Part shown: piece by piece, positions 1 through 7,515 of the stretch | How the letters are laid out: the number at the start of each line of letters is the position of its first letter | Numbering within the stretch: the first letter of the stretch is position 1 | Assembly (NCBI GenBank): GCA_016194745.1 | Contig: JACQBA010000011.1 | Location: 186,001-250,000 of the forward strand | Direction of reading: 5' to 3' | DNA from: Elusimicrobiota bacterium | GTDB taxonomy: Bacteria > Elusimicrobiota > Elusimicrobia > UBA1565 > JACRDR01 | DNA: 64,000 bases | The notes under the pieces: generated by a model | Seen by the model: only the letters and a program-made list of their open reading frames with translations | Databases searched by the model: none | Told to the model about the DNA's origin: nothing | Made by a program: the position numbers and the translations under genes

Positions 1-1
1 G

Positions 2-523
2 GGCGGCGGCGTCAACGCGGTCGAGTTGTCGGCCAAGGACGTGCTGGCGCTCGCGGGCCTGAAATTCGAGACGTCGCATCCCACGCTCGGCTCGCCGTCC
101 GTCTGCGTCGCGCAGATCAACGGCGGGACGAGGCACAACGTCGTGCCGGACCGGTGCGTCTTCGTCGTCGACATCCGGACGACGCCGGACTACGCGCCGG
201 AGGAGATCGTCGAGAAGGTGAAGGCGCTCGTGAAGGGCGAGGTCTCCGTCCGCTCCAAGCGTCTGGGCGCCGTCGCCACCGACCCCGGGCATCCGATCGT
301 CCGGGCGGCCTTGGCCGCCAATCCCGGGGCCGCGCCCTACGGCTCGCCGACGCTGTCCGATTGGGTCTTTCTGAAGGGTGTCCCCACGGTCAAAGTCGGG
401 CCGGGGGACTCCAAGCGTTCGCATACCCCGGACGAGTACCTCGAGACGGCGGAGCTCGAGGCGGGCGTGGGGTTCTACGAGAGATTGATCCGGAGCTACT
501 TCGCCGGGGCGGCGCGCGCATGA
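2..523 (+). CDS. M20-family deacetylase/peptidase, ArgE/DapE-like (5' end outside window)
   Basis: Only the C-terminal 173 residues are present; the reading frame is open to the left edge, so the true start lies upstream. The stretch NGGTRHNVVPDRC followed by VDIRTTPDY is the typical entry to the dimerisation (lid) domain of M20 metallohydrolases, and the end, GVPTVKVGPGDSKRSHTPDEY, carries the conserved late histidine of ArgE, LysK and DapE enzymes. These remove an acyl group from N-acylated amino acids. Its stop overlaps the argH start (ATGA), so N-acetylornithine deacetylase in arginine synthesis is the likely role. A dipeptidase or DapE role cannot be excluded without the N-terminal half. 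Confidence 0.8.
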   Translation, partial: GGGVNAVELSAKDVLALAGLKFETSHPTLGSPSVCVAQINGGTRHNVVPDRCVFVVDIRTTPDYAPEEIVEKVKALVKGEVSVRSKRLGAVATDPGHPIVRAALAANPGAAPYGSPTLSDWVFLKGVPTVKVGPGDSKRSHTPDEYLETAELEAGVGFYERLIRSYFAGAARA

Positions 524-1920
524 AGAAGCTCTGGCAGACGGACCAAAGCCTTGACGCCGCCGTCGAGGCGTACACCGTGGGCCGCGACCCCGAGCTCGAC
601 GCCCGGCTCCTGCCGTACGAGGTTTACGGAAGCCTGGCGCACGCGGCCGGGCTCGTCAAGATCGGCGTCCTGAAGAAGACGGAATACGCTCGAATTCGCG
701 AGGAACTGGGCCGCCTGCTCGCGAATGTCGACGCCTTTACGATCGCGCGCGAGCAGGAGGACATCCATACGGCCGTCGAGCAGGCGCTGACCGCCAAGCT
801 CGGCGACGTCGGCGCGAAGGTCCACGCGGGCCGCAGCCGCAACGATCAAGTCCAGGTGAACCTGCGCCTCTTCCTCAAAGACCGCCTGCTCGCGATGGTC
901 GGCCTCGTCTGCGAGACCGCGCGCGCCTGGGAGGAGTTCGGCCGCAAGCACGAGGCGAGCGTCCTGCCGGGTTATACCCATATCCAGCGCGCGATGCCGA
1001 CGACCATCGGGCATTGGGCCGCCTCCCACGCGGAGGCCATGCTCGAGAACGCCCGCACCCTGAGGGCCGCAATCGACGAGGCCGACGCCTGTCCGCTCGG
1101 CAGCGCCGCGGGTTACGGAGTGCCTCTGCCGCTGCGGCGCGATTACGTCGCGAAGCTCCTCGGCTTCTCGCGCGTGCAGCGCAATACGCTGCGCGTCCAA
1201 TCGAGCCGGCCGCGCGTCGAGGCGGCGGCCGTGTCCGCGCTGGCGCTCCTCGCGCGCGACCTTGGCGTCTTGGCGTGGGACCTCTCGCTTTATTCTTCCG
1301 CCGAGTTCGGCTTCGTCACGCTGGACAAGTCCTTCACGACCGGCAGCAGCATCATGCCGCAGAAAAAGAACCCCGACGTGGTCGAGCTGACGCGCGCCCG
1401 CGCGGCGCTCTTCCCGGGCTGGGTCGGCCAGATCCTCGCGATCGGTCAGCTGCCGTCCGGTTATCACCGCGACTACCAGCTGACAAAAGGCGTCCTCTTC
1501 GACGCCCTCGACACGGCCCGAGACATGACCGGGATCCTGCGCAGGATCCCCGCGTCGCTTACCGTGAACGCCGCGCGCTGCGCCGCGGCGATCACCGAGG
1601 ACATGCTCGCGACGCACGAGGCGGTCTCCTTGGTGAAAACGGGCATGCCGTTTCGCCGGGCCTACCGTCAGGTCGCCGAAAAGGCGCGGAGCGCCGGCTC
1701 GGCCTCGCGCGTCGTCTCGGCCCCCGAGCTGCCCGCGTATGCCGGCGCCCCCGGAAATCCAGGCTGGTCCGCCCTCGCGGCGGAGCGCGTCCGGTGGGAG
1801 CGATGGCAGACGAAGACGAGCGGCGAGCTTCGGCGGGCGTGGAGCCGCCTCGTCGGATCCGCGCATTTCGGACGGCACGTTCAGGCGACAGGATCGTCAC
1901 CGCTCCGTATTGTCAAATAG
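520..1920 (+). CDS. argH: Argininosuccinate lyase
   Basis: The 466-residue protein matches the usual ArgH length. It cleaves argininosuccinate to arginine and fumarate, the last step of arginine synthesis. Visible landmarks are HAGRSRNDQV near residue 105, the TPGYTH-like segment LPGYTHIQRAMPTT, and the fumarase/aspartase superfamily signature GSSIMPQKKNP that holds the catalytic loop. The ATG at 520 overlaps the upstream stop (ATGA), which gives the family length; the longer open frame starting at 154 is read-through inside the previous gene. It is translationally coupled to the deacetylase gene, consistent with an arginine operon. Confidence 0.95.
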   Translation: MKKLWQTDQSLDAAVEAYTVGRDPELDARLLPYEVYGSLAHAAGLVKIGVLKKTEYARIREELGRLLANVDAFTIAREQEDIHTAVEQALTAKLGDVGAKVHAGRSRNDQVQVNLRLFLKDRLLAMVGLVCETARAWEEFGRKHEASVLPGYTHIQRAMPTTIGHWAASHAEAMLENARTLRAAIDEADACPLGSAAGYGVPLPLRRDYVAKLLGFSRVQRNTLRVQSSRPRVEAAAVSALALLARDLGVLAWDLSLYSSAEFGFVTLDKSFTTGSSIMPQKKNPDVVELTRARAALFPGWVGQILAIGQLPSGYHRDYQLTKGVLFDALDTARDMTGILRRIPASLTVNAARCAAAITEDMLATHEAVSLVKTGMPFRRAYRQVAEKARSAGSASRVVSAPELPAYAGAPGNPGWSALAAERVRWERWQTKTSGELRRAWSRLVGSAHFGRHVQATGSSPLRIVK

Positions 1921-1937
1921 GATATAGTGGCCGCAGG

Positions 1938-2648
1938 ATGGATTTCGTCAGCCGTCTCGACGCGGTCGAGATCATGGACACGGTCGAGCTCGCCGAGCCG
2001 GAGCTTCGCGACACGCTCGCGTTTCTCCAATGGCTCAATCGGTGGTTCGGCGGATGCGCGGTGGTCCTGCGGCACCTGAGCGAGTGGAGCGCGCGCTGGC
2101 CGCAGGGTCGGCCGGTGACGATCCTAGACGTCGGGACGGGAAGCGCGGATATCCCGCTCCGGATCCTGCGATGGGCGAAAGATAAAGGTTTCGACGTCCG
2201 CGTCACGGCGATCGACTCGACCCCCGCCATCGCCCGGCTGGCGCGGGAGTCCGCGGCCGGCGCGCGGAACCTCGAGATCGTCGAGTCCGATCTCTCGTCC
2301 TTCGCGAGGGAGGGAAAGTCGTTCGACTACGTGACCGCCTCCCTCGTCCTCCACCACGTGCCGCCGGCCGCCGTCGACGGTTTCCTGCGCGACTGCGACC
2401 GCTGTGCCGCGAGGGGAGTCTTGATCAACGACCTCGAGAGGAGCTTTCCCGCTTACCTCGGCGCCAAGCTGGTGACGTTGTTCGGCAACAAGGTCGTCAG
2501 GAACGATGGGCCGATCTCCGTGCGCCGCGCGTTCACTCCCTCGGAGTTGTCGGGATCGGCGCGGGCCGCGGGGCTCGCGTACCTCGTCGCGCGCCGGCAT
2601 CCGTTTTTTCGGCTGAGCCTGGCCGGGGAGAAGGTCCCGCATGGCTAG
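1938..2648 (+). CDS. Class I SAM-dependent methyltransferase of the type III PKS operon
   Basis: The 236-residue protein has a Rossmann methyltransferase core: motif I ILDVGTGSADIPLRIL, an acidic end of strand 2 (AIDSTP), and a motif IV-like segment FDYVTASLVLHHV. No signal peptide is present, so it is cytoplasmic, unlike the methyltransferases further right. Its stop overlaps the polyketide synthase start by 8 nt. In phenolic-lipid operons such as srsABC of Streptomyces griseus the methyltransferase O-methylates the alkylresorcinol or alkylpyrone made by the type III PKS; that role is inferred here from order and coupling. The ATG at 1938 is the first plausible start after argH. Confidence 0.85.
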   Translation: MDFVSRLDAVEIMDTVELAEPELRDTLAFLQWLNRWFGGCAVVLRHLSEWSARWPQGRPVTILDVGTGSADIPLRILRWAKDKGFDVRVTAIDSTPAIARLARESAAGARNLEIVESDLSSFAREGKSFDYVTASLVLHHVPPAAVDGFLRDCDRCAARGVLINDLERSFPAYLGAKLVTLFGNKVVRNDGPISVRRAFTPSELSGSARAAGLAYLVARRHPFFRLSLAGEKVPHG

Positions 2649-3693
2649 GATCCTCTCCGCGGCGACGGCCTTGCCGGGGCATCGCTTCTCGCAGGCCGAG
2701 ATCGAGGAGGAGTGCCGGCACTACTTCCCGAAGCTCATGGCCGACGGCGGCCAGGCCATCTTGGAGCACGCGGGCGTGGCGGAGCGACGGCTCGTCGAGT
2801 CGAAGGAGTACTACCGCTCCGATCCGACGTTCGAGAAGAAGAACCGGGACTACCTGCGCCACGCCCTCGGTCTGGCCGAGGCGTGCATCCGCGACGCGCT
2901 GGGCCGCGCGGGCAAGGAGTTCGGGGACATCGGACACATCGTGAGCGTCACGACGACGGGGCTCCTCACGCCCAGCCTCGAGGCGCATCTCGCCCAGGCG
3001 CTCCCGTTTTCCCGGAGCGTGAAGCGCACGCCGCTTTTCGGCATCGGCTGCGCCGGTGGCGTCGTCGGCCTCGCGCGCGCCGCCGAGGTCCTGGCCGCCG
3101 ATCCGAGGGGGACGTCGCTCCTGCTTTCCGTCGAGCTGTGCAGCCTGACCTTCGCGCCCAACGAAGATTCCATGACGCAGCTCGTCGCCGCCGCGCTGTT
3201 CGGCGACGGCGCCGCGGCCGTCGTGCTCGAGGGCGGGGGGGCGACACCGGGCTCGAGCCCCGTCGTGGTCGGCGCGGAGAGCCTGCTCCTGCCGCATTCC
3301 TTGGGCGTCATGGGCTGGGATTTCACGGACGCCGGGATGCGCCTGGTCCTTTCGCCCGAGGCGCCGCGCGTCATCGCAGACGGCATCGGCCCCGCCGTCG
3401 ACGGGTTTCTCTCGAAGTCGAAGGTGCGGCGCGACCAGGTCAGCCGCTGGCTGTTCCATCCCGGGAGCCTCAAGATCATCGAGGCGTTCCGCAGGGCGCT
3501 GCGATTGTCCGCCGACGAGGTGTCTTGGTCGAAGCGCTTCCTTTCGGAGCACGGCAACATCTCCTCGGCGTCGATCCTCTTCATCTTGGCCGACTTGCTC
3601 GCCGCCGAGCGTCCGCCGAGCGGGACGTTCGGCGTGGTGGGAGCGATGGGCCCCGGCTTCGCCTGCGAGCTCGTCTTGATCCGATTTCCATGA
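2641..3693 (+). CDS. Type III polyketide synthase (chalcone/alkylresorcinol synthase family)
   Basis: At 350 residues this is the length of a bacterial type III PKS. The catalytic triad is visible: Cys137 in GIGCAGGVVGLARAAE, His273 in WLFHPGSLKI and Asn306 in EHGNISSAS. The C-terminal AMGPGFACE matches the GFGPG loop of chalcone synthases. Such enzymes extend an acyl-CoA starter with malonyl-CoA without a carrier protein, usually giving alkylpyrones or alkylresorcinols in bacteria. It is sandwiched, with overlaps on both sides, between a methyltransferase and a flavoprotein, the known three-gene layout for phenolic lipids. The starter unit is unknown. A KAS III identity is disfavoured by the HPG and GPGF motifs. 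Confidence 0.9.
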   Translation: MARILSAATALPGHRFSQAEIEEECRHYFPKLMADGGQAILEHAGVAERRLVESKEYYRSDPTFEKKNRDYLRHALGLAEACIRDALGRAGKEFGDIGHIVSVTTTGLLTPSLEAHLAQALPFSRSVKRTPLFGIGCAGGVVGLARAAEVLAADPRGTSLLLSVELCSLTFAPNEDSMTQLVAAALFGDGAAAVVLEGGGATPGSSPVVVGAESLLLPHSLGVMGWDFTDAGMRLVLSPEAPRVIADGIGPAVDGFLSKSKVRRDQVSRWLFHPGSLKIIEAFRRALRLSADEVSWSKRFLSEHGNISSASILFILADLLAAERPPSGTFGVVGAMGPGFACELVLIRFP

Positions 3694-4796
3694 CCGCGCG
3701 GCGCCGCGTCGTGGTCGTCGGGGCGGGCCCCGCCGGGTGCTCGACGGCCATTCATCTCGCGGAAGCCGGGCTGGACGTCGTTTTGATCGACCAGGCGCGT
3801 TTTCCCAGGGCGAAGCCCTGCGGCGAGGGCGTGATGCCGCGCGGCGTCGAGGAGCTCAAGGCGCTCGGGGTGTACGAGGAGGCCGCGGCCGCGGGATGGC
3901 CGTATGTCGGGGTGCGCTTCGAGAACCTGTCCGGGCGTTCCGCTCAGGGCTCGTTCCGCGGCGGGAAGACGGGCCTCGTCATCCGGCGGGAGATCTTGGA
4001 CGACATCCTTCTCCGCCGGGCCAAGCGCTGCGTCGGGCTCGAGGTCATCGAGAGCTGCCGGGCGGCGGGCCCGAAGTTCCGGAAAGGACGGATCTCCGGG
4101 ATGGACGCGATCAGCCCGTACGGGCAGCCGATGGCGATCTTCGCCGACTTCGCCGTCGTCGCGGACGGCGCGACATCGGATACGGCGCGGCGGCTACGGG
4201 TGTCGCGGCGGATGCCGAAGCGGCGGCGGCACGGGTTCCGGATGCATTTCAGCGGCGTCGATCCGGGCGACCGGGTCGAGGTCACCTTGCTGGACGGGGG
4301 GGAGGCGTATGTCGCGCCGCAGCCGCGGGGAGAGGCGCTCGTGTCCCTTCTCGTGGAGGAGCATGCGCTGGCGCGCTTCGCCGGTCGGACGAAGGAGGCG
4401 TTCCAGGAGATGCTGTTCTCCGCGCCCGCGCTCAAGAGCAAGTTCGAAGGCGCCGCGCGCGCGAGCGAGATCATCGGCGCGGGACCCCTCGGCGGCCGCG
4501 CGGAGCGCTGGGAGGGCCCGGGCTGGCTGCTGGCCGGCGACGCCGCCAGCAGCGTCGACCCGATCACGGGCGAGGGGATCTCGCTCGCGCTGCTCAACGG
4601 CCGCCTCGCGGCGGAGCAGGTGGTCTCGGGCAAGGACGGCGACGGGTACGCCCGCCGCCGCGCCGCGCTCGTCCGCAAGAAGTCGCGGCTCGCCGCCTAC
4701 CTGTTGTCCGTGAATCAGCGCCCGTTCGCCGCCGCCTGCGCCCTGGGCGTCCTGGGCGCGGTCCCTTTTCTCTTCGACAGTCTCCTGTCCGACTGA
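3690..4796 (+). CDS. FAD-dependent oxidoreductase, geranylgeranyl reductase-like
   Basis: The 368-residue protein opens with the dinucleotide-binding motif VVVVGAGPAG (residues 6-15) and has the group-specific KPCGEGVMPRG and a second FAD contact GWLLAGDAASSVDPITGEGI. These place it among geranylgeranyl reductase/PHBH-fold monooxygenases. The ATG at 3690 overlaps the PKS stop (ATGA), so the three genes are probably co-translated. In comparable operons (srsC) the flavoprotein hydroxylates or oxidises the resorcinol ring; reduction of an isoprenoid or fatty chain is the alternative. The last ~25 residues are hydrophobic (FAAACALGVLGAVPFLFDSL), so the enzyme may sit on the membrane, fitting a lipid substrate. 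Confidence 0.85.
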   Translation: MTARRRVVVVGAGPAGCSTAIHLAEAGLDVVLIDQARFPRAKPCGEGVMPRGVEELKALGVYEEAAAAGWPYVGVRFENLSGRSAQGSFRGGKTGLVIRREILDDILLRRAKRCVGLEVIESCRAAGPKFRKGRISGMDAISPYGQPMAIFADFAVVADGATSDTARRLRVSRRMPKRRRHGFRMHFSGVDPGDRVEVTLLDGGEAYVAPQPRGEALVSLLVEEHALARFAGRTKEAFQEMLFSAPALKSKFEGAARASEIIGAGPLGGRAERWEGPGWLLAGDAASSVDPITGEGISLALLNGRLAAEQVVSGKDGDGYARRRAALVRKKSRLAAYLLSVNQRPFAAACALGVLGAVPFLFDSLLSD

Positions 4797-4979
4797 GGCG
4801 GGAGCCAGCCGCCCCGCTCTATGGCGAAAAATATGAATGCCTGCTATGCTCGTAGCACTCCGGGCAATCGCCGACGTTCCGCTCGCTGACATCCGCCCGG
4901 AAGCCGCAGCGAGGTGCCGTGAACGCCGAGCGAACGCGCGATCCCTATATCGCCGCCATCGCCGCATCCGGGAGGACGA

Positions 4980-5330
4980 ATGCCTAGCCTCCCCGGCGGC
5001 GTCTCCGTCAGGCGGGGGTCCTTTCCCTGGCCCGGCCGACTGGATTTGCGCGAGCGCATCCTCATCGAGTCGCGCTCGGTCAAGGAGCTGATCGACAAGG
5101 TCAGTCCGCTCAAGGGCGAGTTCGAATCGGTGATGGGCCGCTTCGAGTATCTTTGGCTCGATTGGTGCTGGCTCCACGAACCGGGCTTTCGCGCGCGGCA
5201 TCCTTTCTACGTGTCGGTCCACAAGTCCCAGCTTCGCTGCTCCAGCGCGTACGTCGAGGCGATCGAATGGCGGGGCGAGATACCGGACAACGAATTGGTC
5301 ATCGAGTCCTGGGAAGCGTTGGACAACTAG
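4980..5330 (+). CDS. Conserved hypothetical protein, 116 aa
   Basis: I do not recognise this family. The start ATG is supported by a strong Shine-Dalgarno GGAGGA at 4971-4976. The protein is soluble and rich in aromatics, with the cluster FEYLWLDWCWLHEPGF near residues 50-65; there is no signal peptide or membrane segment. A TATGCT box at 4845-4850 could be the -10, leaving a leader of about 120 nt. It stands alone between the PKS operon and the copper pair. An overlapping frame at 4837-5091 is judged a shadow because the RBS belongs to this frame. Confidence 0.6.
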   Translation: MPSLPGGVSVRRGSFPWPGRLDLRERILIESRSVKELIDKVSPLKGEFESVMGRFEYLWLDWCWLHEPGFRARHPFYVSVHKSQLRCSSAYVEAIEWRGEIPDNELVIESWEALDN

Positions 5331-5385
5331 CCCCGCGCCCGTCGACGAATCGTCGCAACTCCGTCTCCTGTTCGACACTTACCTT

Positions 5386-5394
5386 TGGTAAAAT
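5386..5394 (+). promoter_or_regulatory. Extended -10 promoter of the SCO gene
   Basis: TGG at 5386-5388 precedes a TAAAAT hexamer at 5389-5394. Only eight bases separate the hexamer from the ATG at 5403, so transcription would start at or next to the start codon. No Shine-Dalgarno site is present. Confidence 0.6.
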
Positions 5395-5402
5395 CTCCTT
5401 AC

Positions 5403-5966
5403 ATGACGACCAAAGCGCTGCTCTGGATCGCCCTGGCGATCCCGGCCGGCATCATCCTCGCCGCCGGGGTCCGCCCGCCGGCCCCGCCGCCAGCGCAGGC
5501 GCTCGAAGTCCTCGGCACGGTCCCCAGCTTCACGCTGACGGACGGCTCGGGCCGGAGCGTGCGCAGCGACGAGCTGCTGGGGGCCCCTTGGGTGGGCGCG
5601 TTCATCTTCACCCGGTGCGCGGGGCAGTGTCCCGTGATGACGACGCGCATGAAGAGCGTGCGCCGCAAGCTCCCCGGCATCCGCCTCGTCTCCTTCAGCG
5701 TCGACCCGGCCGATAGCCCGGCCGCGCTCGCCAAGTACTCGAAGGAGAACGGCGCCGATTGGCTTTTCCTGACCGGCCGGCCCGGACAGGTGAAGCGCCT
5801 GAGCGTCGAGGGCTTCCGCTTGTCGGCCGCCGAACGCGAGGGCGAATTGATCCATTCCGACAAGCTCGCCCTCATCGACAAGGCCGGGCGCATTCGAGGC
5901 TACTTCGACGGCATGGACGTCGCCGCGGTCGACGCCTTGGAAAAGGCCGTAGCGACTCTCCAGTGA
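5403..5966 (+). CDS. SCO1/SenC family copper chaperone-like thioredoxin-fold protein
   Basis: The 187-residue protein has an N-terminal hydrophobic anchor (ALLWIALAIPAGIILAAGV) and then a thioredoxin fold facing the periplasm. The SCO copper ligands are visible: the CxxxC pair in RCAGQCPVMTTRM and a later histidine in LIHSDKLALIDKAG. SCO proteins deliver copper to, or reduce, the CuA site of cytochrome oxidase; some act in redox signalling. Its GTGA overlap with a CusF-like lipoprotein supports a copper-delivery role. No oxidase subunits are in this window. The ATG at 5403 is chosen over an upstream in-frame codon because the latter lies inside the -10 box. Confidence 0.88.
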   Translation: MTTKALLWIALAIPAGIILAAGVRPPAPPPAQALEVLGTVPSFTLTDGSGRSVRSDELLGAPWVGAFIFTRCAGQCPVMTTRMKSVRRKLPGIRLVSFSVDPADSPAALAKYSKENGADWLFLTGRPGQVKRLSVEGFRLSAAEREGELIHSDKLALIDKAGRIRGYFDGMDVAAVDALEKAVATLQ

Positions 5967-6268
5967 CGTCCGTCCGCGTCGCCCGCCTAGCGCTCTGCGT
6001 CCTAGCGCTTGCCGCGGCCGCCTGCGGCAAGAAGGCGACGCCCGAGACGCACTCGACGACCGGGGTCGTGCGAAACATCTCCCACGAGGGGCATGCCCTC
6101 ACCGTGGCCCACGACGACTTCCCTGGCTTCATGGAGGCCATGGTCATGACGTTCGACGTGCCGGACGCCGGGTTGACCCAGGGGCTCAAGCCGGGCGACA
6201 AGATCTCCTTCACGATCGCCAAGGTCGACGACCAATGGCCGGTCACCCGGATCGCGAAAGTCCCCTGA
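5963..6268 (+). CDS. CusF-like copper-binding lipoprotein
   Basis: This 101-residue protein starts with GTG overlapping the SCO stop (GTGA). The signal ends in a lipobox, LALAAAACGKK, so it is likely acylated and membrane-anchored outside the cytoplasm. The body resembles CusF/CopC-type small beta barrels: GVVRNISHEGHALTVAHDDFPGF followed by MEAMVMTFDV, where the methionines and the upstream histidine would bind Cu(I), as in CusF. Coupling to SCO suggests it hands copper to that protein. It is a separate gene, not a fusion. Confidence 0.82.
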   Translation: MTSVRVARLALCVLALAAAACGKKATPETHSTTGVVRNISHEGHALTVAHDDFPGFMEAMVMTFDVPDAGLTQGLKPGDKISFTIAKVDDQWPVTRIAKVP

Positions 6269-6313
6269 GCCGGGTAAGGCTAAAATTTAAACACAAATTT
6301 AACATGACTTTTG

Positions 6314-6319
6314 TACAAT
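6314..6319 (+). promoter_or_regulatory. Promoter -10 of the 98-aa gene, in an AT-rich patch
   Basis: TACAAT preceded by TTTTG lies in an unusually AT-rich block (about 6281-6320) for this genome, perhaps an UP-like element. The transcript would have a leader of about 40 nt, containing a good RBS (GGGGAGGA, around 6350-6357). Confidence 0.55.
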
Positions 6320-6365
6320 CCGCAGACAGCGCCGCCGGGCCCAACGAAAAGGGGAGGAGTATCTC

Positions 6366-6662
6366 ATGCCGAAACCGCAACAGGAAGTGGGCGATCTTTT
6401 CGTCACCGAAGAGCAGATCCTTATTAAATTGTTGCCCAGCAACAAGAGCGCTTCCAAGCGCATAGAGTGGTTTTCCGAGGGTGTGGTCACGGACCACAAC
6501 TCCGCCGCCAAGGACATCGCTTCCTTGGTCGGTAAGCTCACCGGCAAGACCCGGCTCGTGCGCGGCCTGACGCTGATGACCGACCTCGGCGCAGATTTCG
6601 ACACGGCCAAGAGCGGCCTGCACAAGGCCGTCGAGAAGGCCGGCTACGACATCTTGAACTAA
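6366..6662 (+). CDS. Hypothetical protein, 98 aa, probably well expressed
   Basis: I do not recognise the family. The start is set by a strong RBS (GGGGAGGA) a few bases before ATG, and the upstream region has an AT-rich promoter, both unusual among its neighbours. The product is a small soluble, lysine-rich protein predicted mostly helical, with no signal peptide, membrane span or cysteine. A GC-rich hairpin follows, so it looks like a single-gene transcript. Expression signals suggest an abundant cytosolic protein, but no function can be assigned. Confidence 0.65.
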   Translation: MPKPQQEVGDLFVTEEQILIKLLPSNKSASKRIEWFSEGVVTDHNSAAKDIASLVGKLTGKTRLVRGLTLMTDLGADFDTAKSGLHKAVEKAGYDILN

Positions 6663-6678
6663 GGACTTCCCCGCCCCG

Positions 6679-6705
6679 GCCTCTCCCTGACGCGACGGGA
6701 GAGGC
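6679..6705 (+). terminator. GC-rich hairpin after the 98-aa gene
   Basis: GCCTCTCCC (6679-6687) and GGGAGAGGC (6697-6705) are perfectly complementary around a nine-base loop, 17 bases past the stop codon. There is no T tract, so termination efficiency is uncertain. Confidence 0.5.
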
Positions 6706-6725
6706 GCGGGGGCGCGGGACCGATC

Positions 6726-7496
6726 ATGCCGCGCTTAAAGGATAAAGTCTGCCTCATCACGGGCGCCGCCAGCGGCATGGGCAAGGCCGCCTGCCATCTA
6801 TTCGCCCGCGAAGGCGCGCGCATCGTCGCCGCGGACGTCTCGAAGGCCGACGGGGAAGAGGTCGTCGCGGCCGTCAAGAAGGCCGGCGGGCAGGCGCAGT
6901 TCGTCCAATGCGACGTATCTAAGGAAACCGAGGTGCGGCGCGCGGTGGCCGAGGGTGCGAAGGCGTTCGGCGCCATCCATGTCCTCTACAACAACGCCGG
7001 GATCTTCCCGAGCGACGACCACTCGGTCGTCGATACCGAGGAAGCCGTCTGGGATAAGGTCTTCGCCGTGAACGTGAAGGGCGTCGCCTTCGTCTGCAAG
7101 CACGGGATCCCGGAGCTCATCAAAGCGGGCGGAGGCTCGGTGATCAACATCGCCTCCTTCGTCGCCCTCGTCGGCTGCAGCGTTCCGCAGGACGCCTACA
7201 CGGCGTCGAAGGGCGCGGTGATTGCGCTCACCAAATCGCTGGCGGTGCAGTACGGTCCCAGGGGGGTGCGCTCCAACGCGATCTGCCCGGGCCCGATCGA
7301 GACGCCGCTGCTAATGGAGTGGCTGCTCAAGGAACCCGCGGAAAAGGCAAAGCGCCTCAATCGCATCCCGATGGGCCGCTTCGGGAAGCCCGAGGACATC
7401 GTCAATCTAGCGCTGTATCTGGCGTCGGACGAGTCCGCCTGGACGAACGGCGCGGCGCTCGTGGCCGACGGCGGCATCACGTCGAACTACTTTTGA
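6726..7496 (+). CDS. Short-chain dehydrogenase/reductase (classical SDR)
   Basis: The 256-residue protein has all classical SDR marks: cofactor motif TGAASGMGKAA (residues 13-23), the NNAG turn in LYNNAGIF, the catalytic Ser in NIASFVA, YTASK with the Tyr/Lys pair, and CPGPIETPLL. Asp at the end of strand 2 (AADVSKADG) indicates NAD(H) over NADP(H). It is followed after 19 nt by an aldehyde dehydrogenase, so the pair may oxidise an alcohol to an acid through an aldehyde. The substrate is not evident. The annotation FabG would be too specific, since no fatty-acid genes are near. Confidence 0.88.
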   Translation: MPRLKDKVCLITGAASGMGKAACHLFAREGARIVAADVSKADGEEVVAAVKKAGGQAQFVQCDVSKETEVRRAVAEGAKAFGAIHVLYNNAGIFPSDDHSVVDTEEAVWDKVFAVNVKGVAFVCKHGIPELIKAGGGSVINIASFVALVGCSVPQDAYTASKGAVIALTKSLAVQYGPRGVRSNAICPGPIETPLLMEWLLKEPAEKAKRLNRIPMGRFGKPEDIVNLALYLASDESAWTNGAALVADGGITSNYF

Positions 7497-7515
7497 AGCG
7501 TTCCGGAGGCCACAC

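Noticed and set aside
496..1878. Long open frame on the minus strand opposite argH
   Set aside because: It mirrors a fully conserved argH; long antisense frames are common in GC-rich DNA and the translation is arginine/glycine-rich without domains.
2712..3689. N-terminal extension of the flavoprotein frame across the PKS gene
   Set aside because: The Rossmann motif starts right after the ATG at 3690, which overlaps the PKS stop; the extension has biased composition.
4837..5091. 84-codon plus-strand frame before the 116-aa gene
   Set aside because: The strong RBS serves the ATG at 4980 in another frame, and the end of this frame is serine/alanine low complexity.
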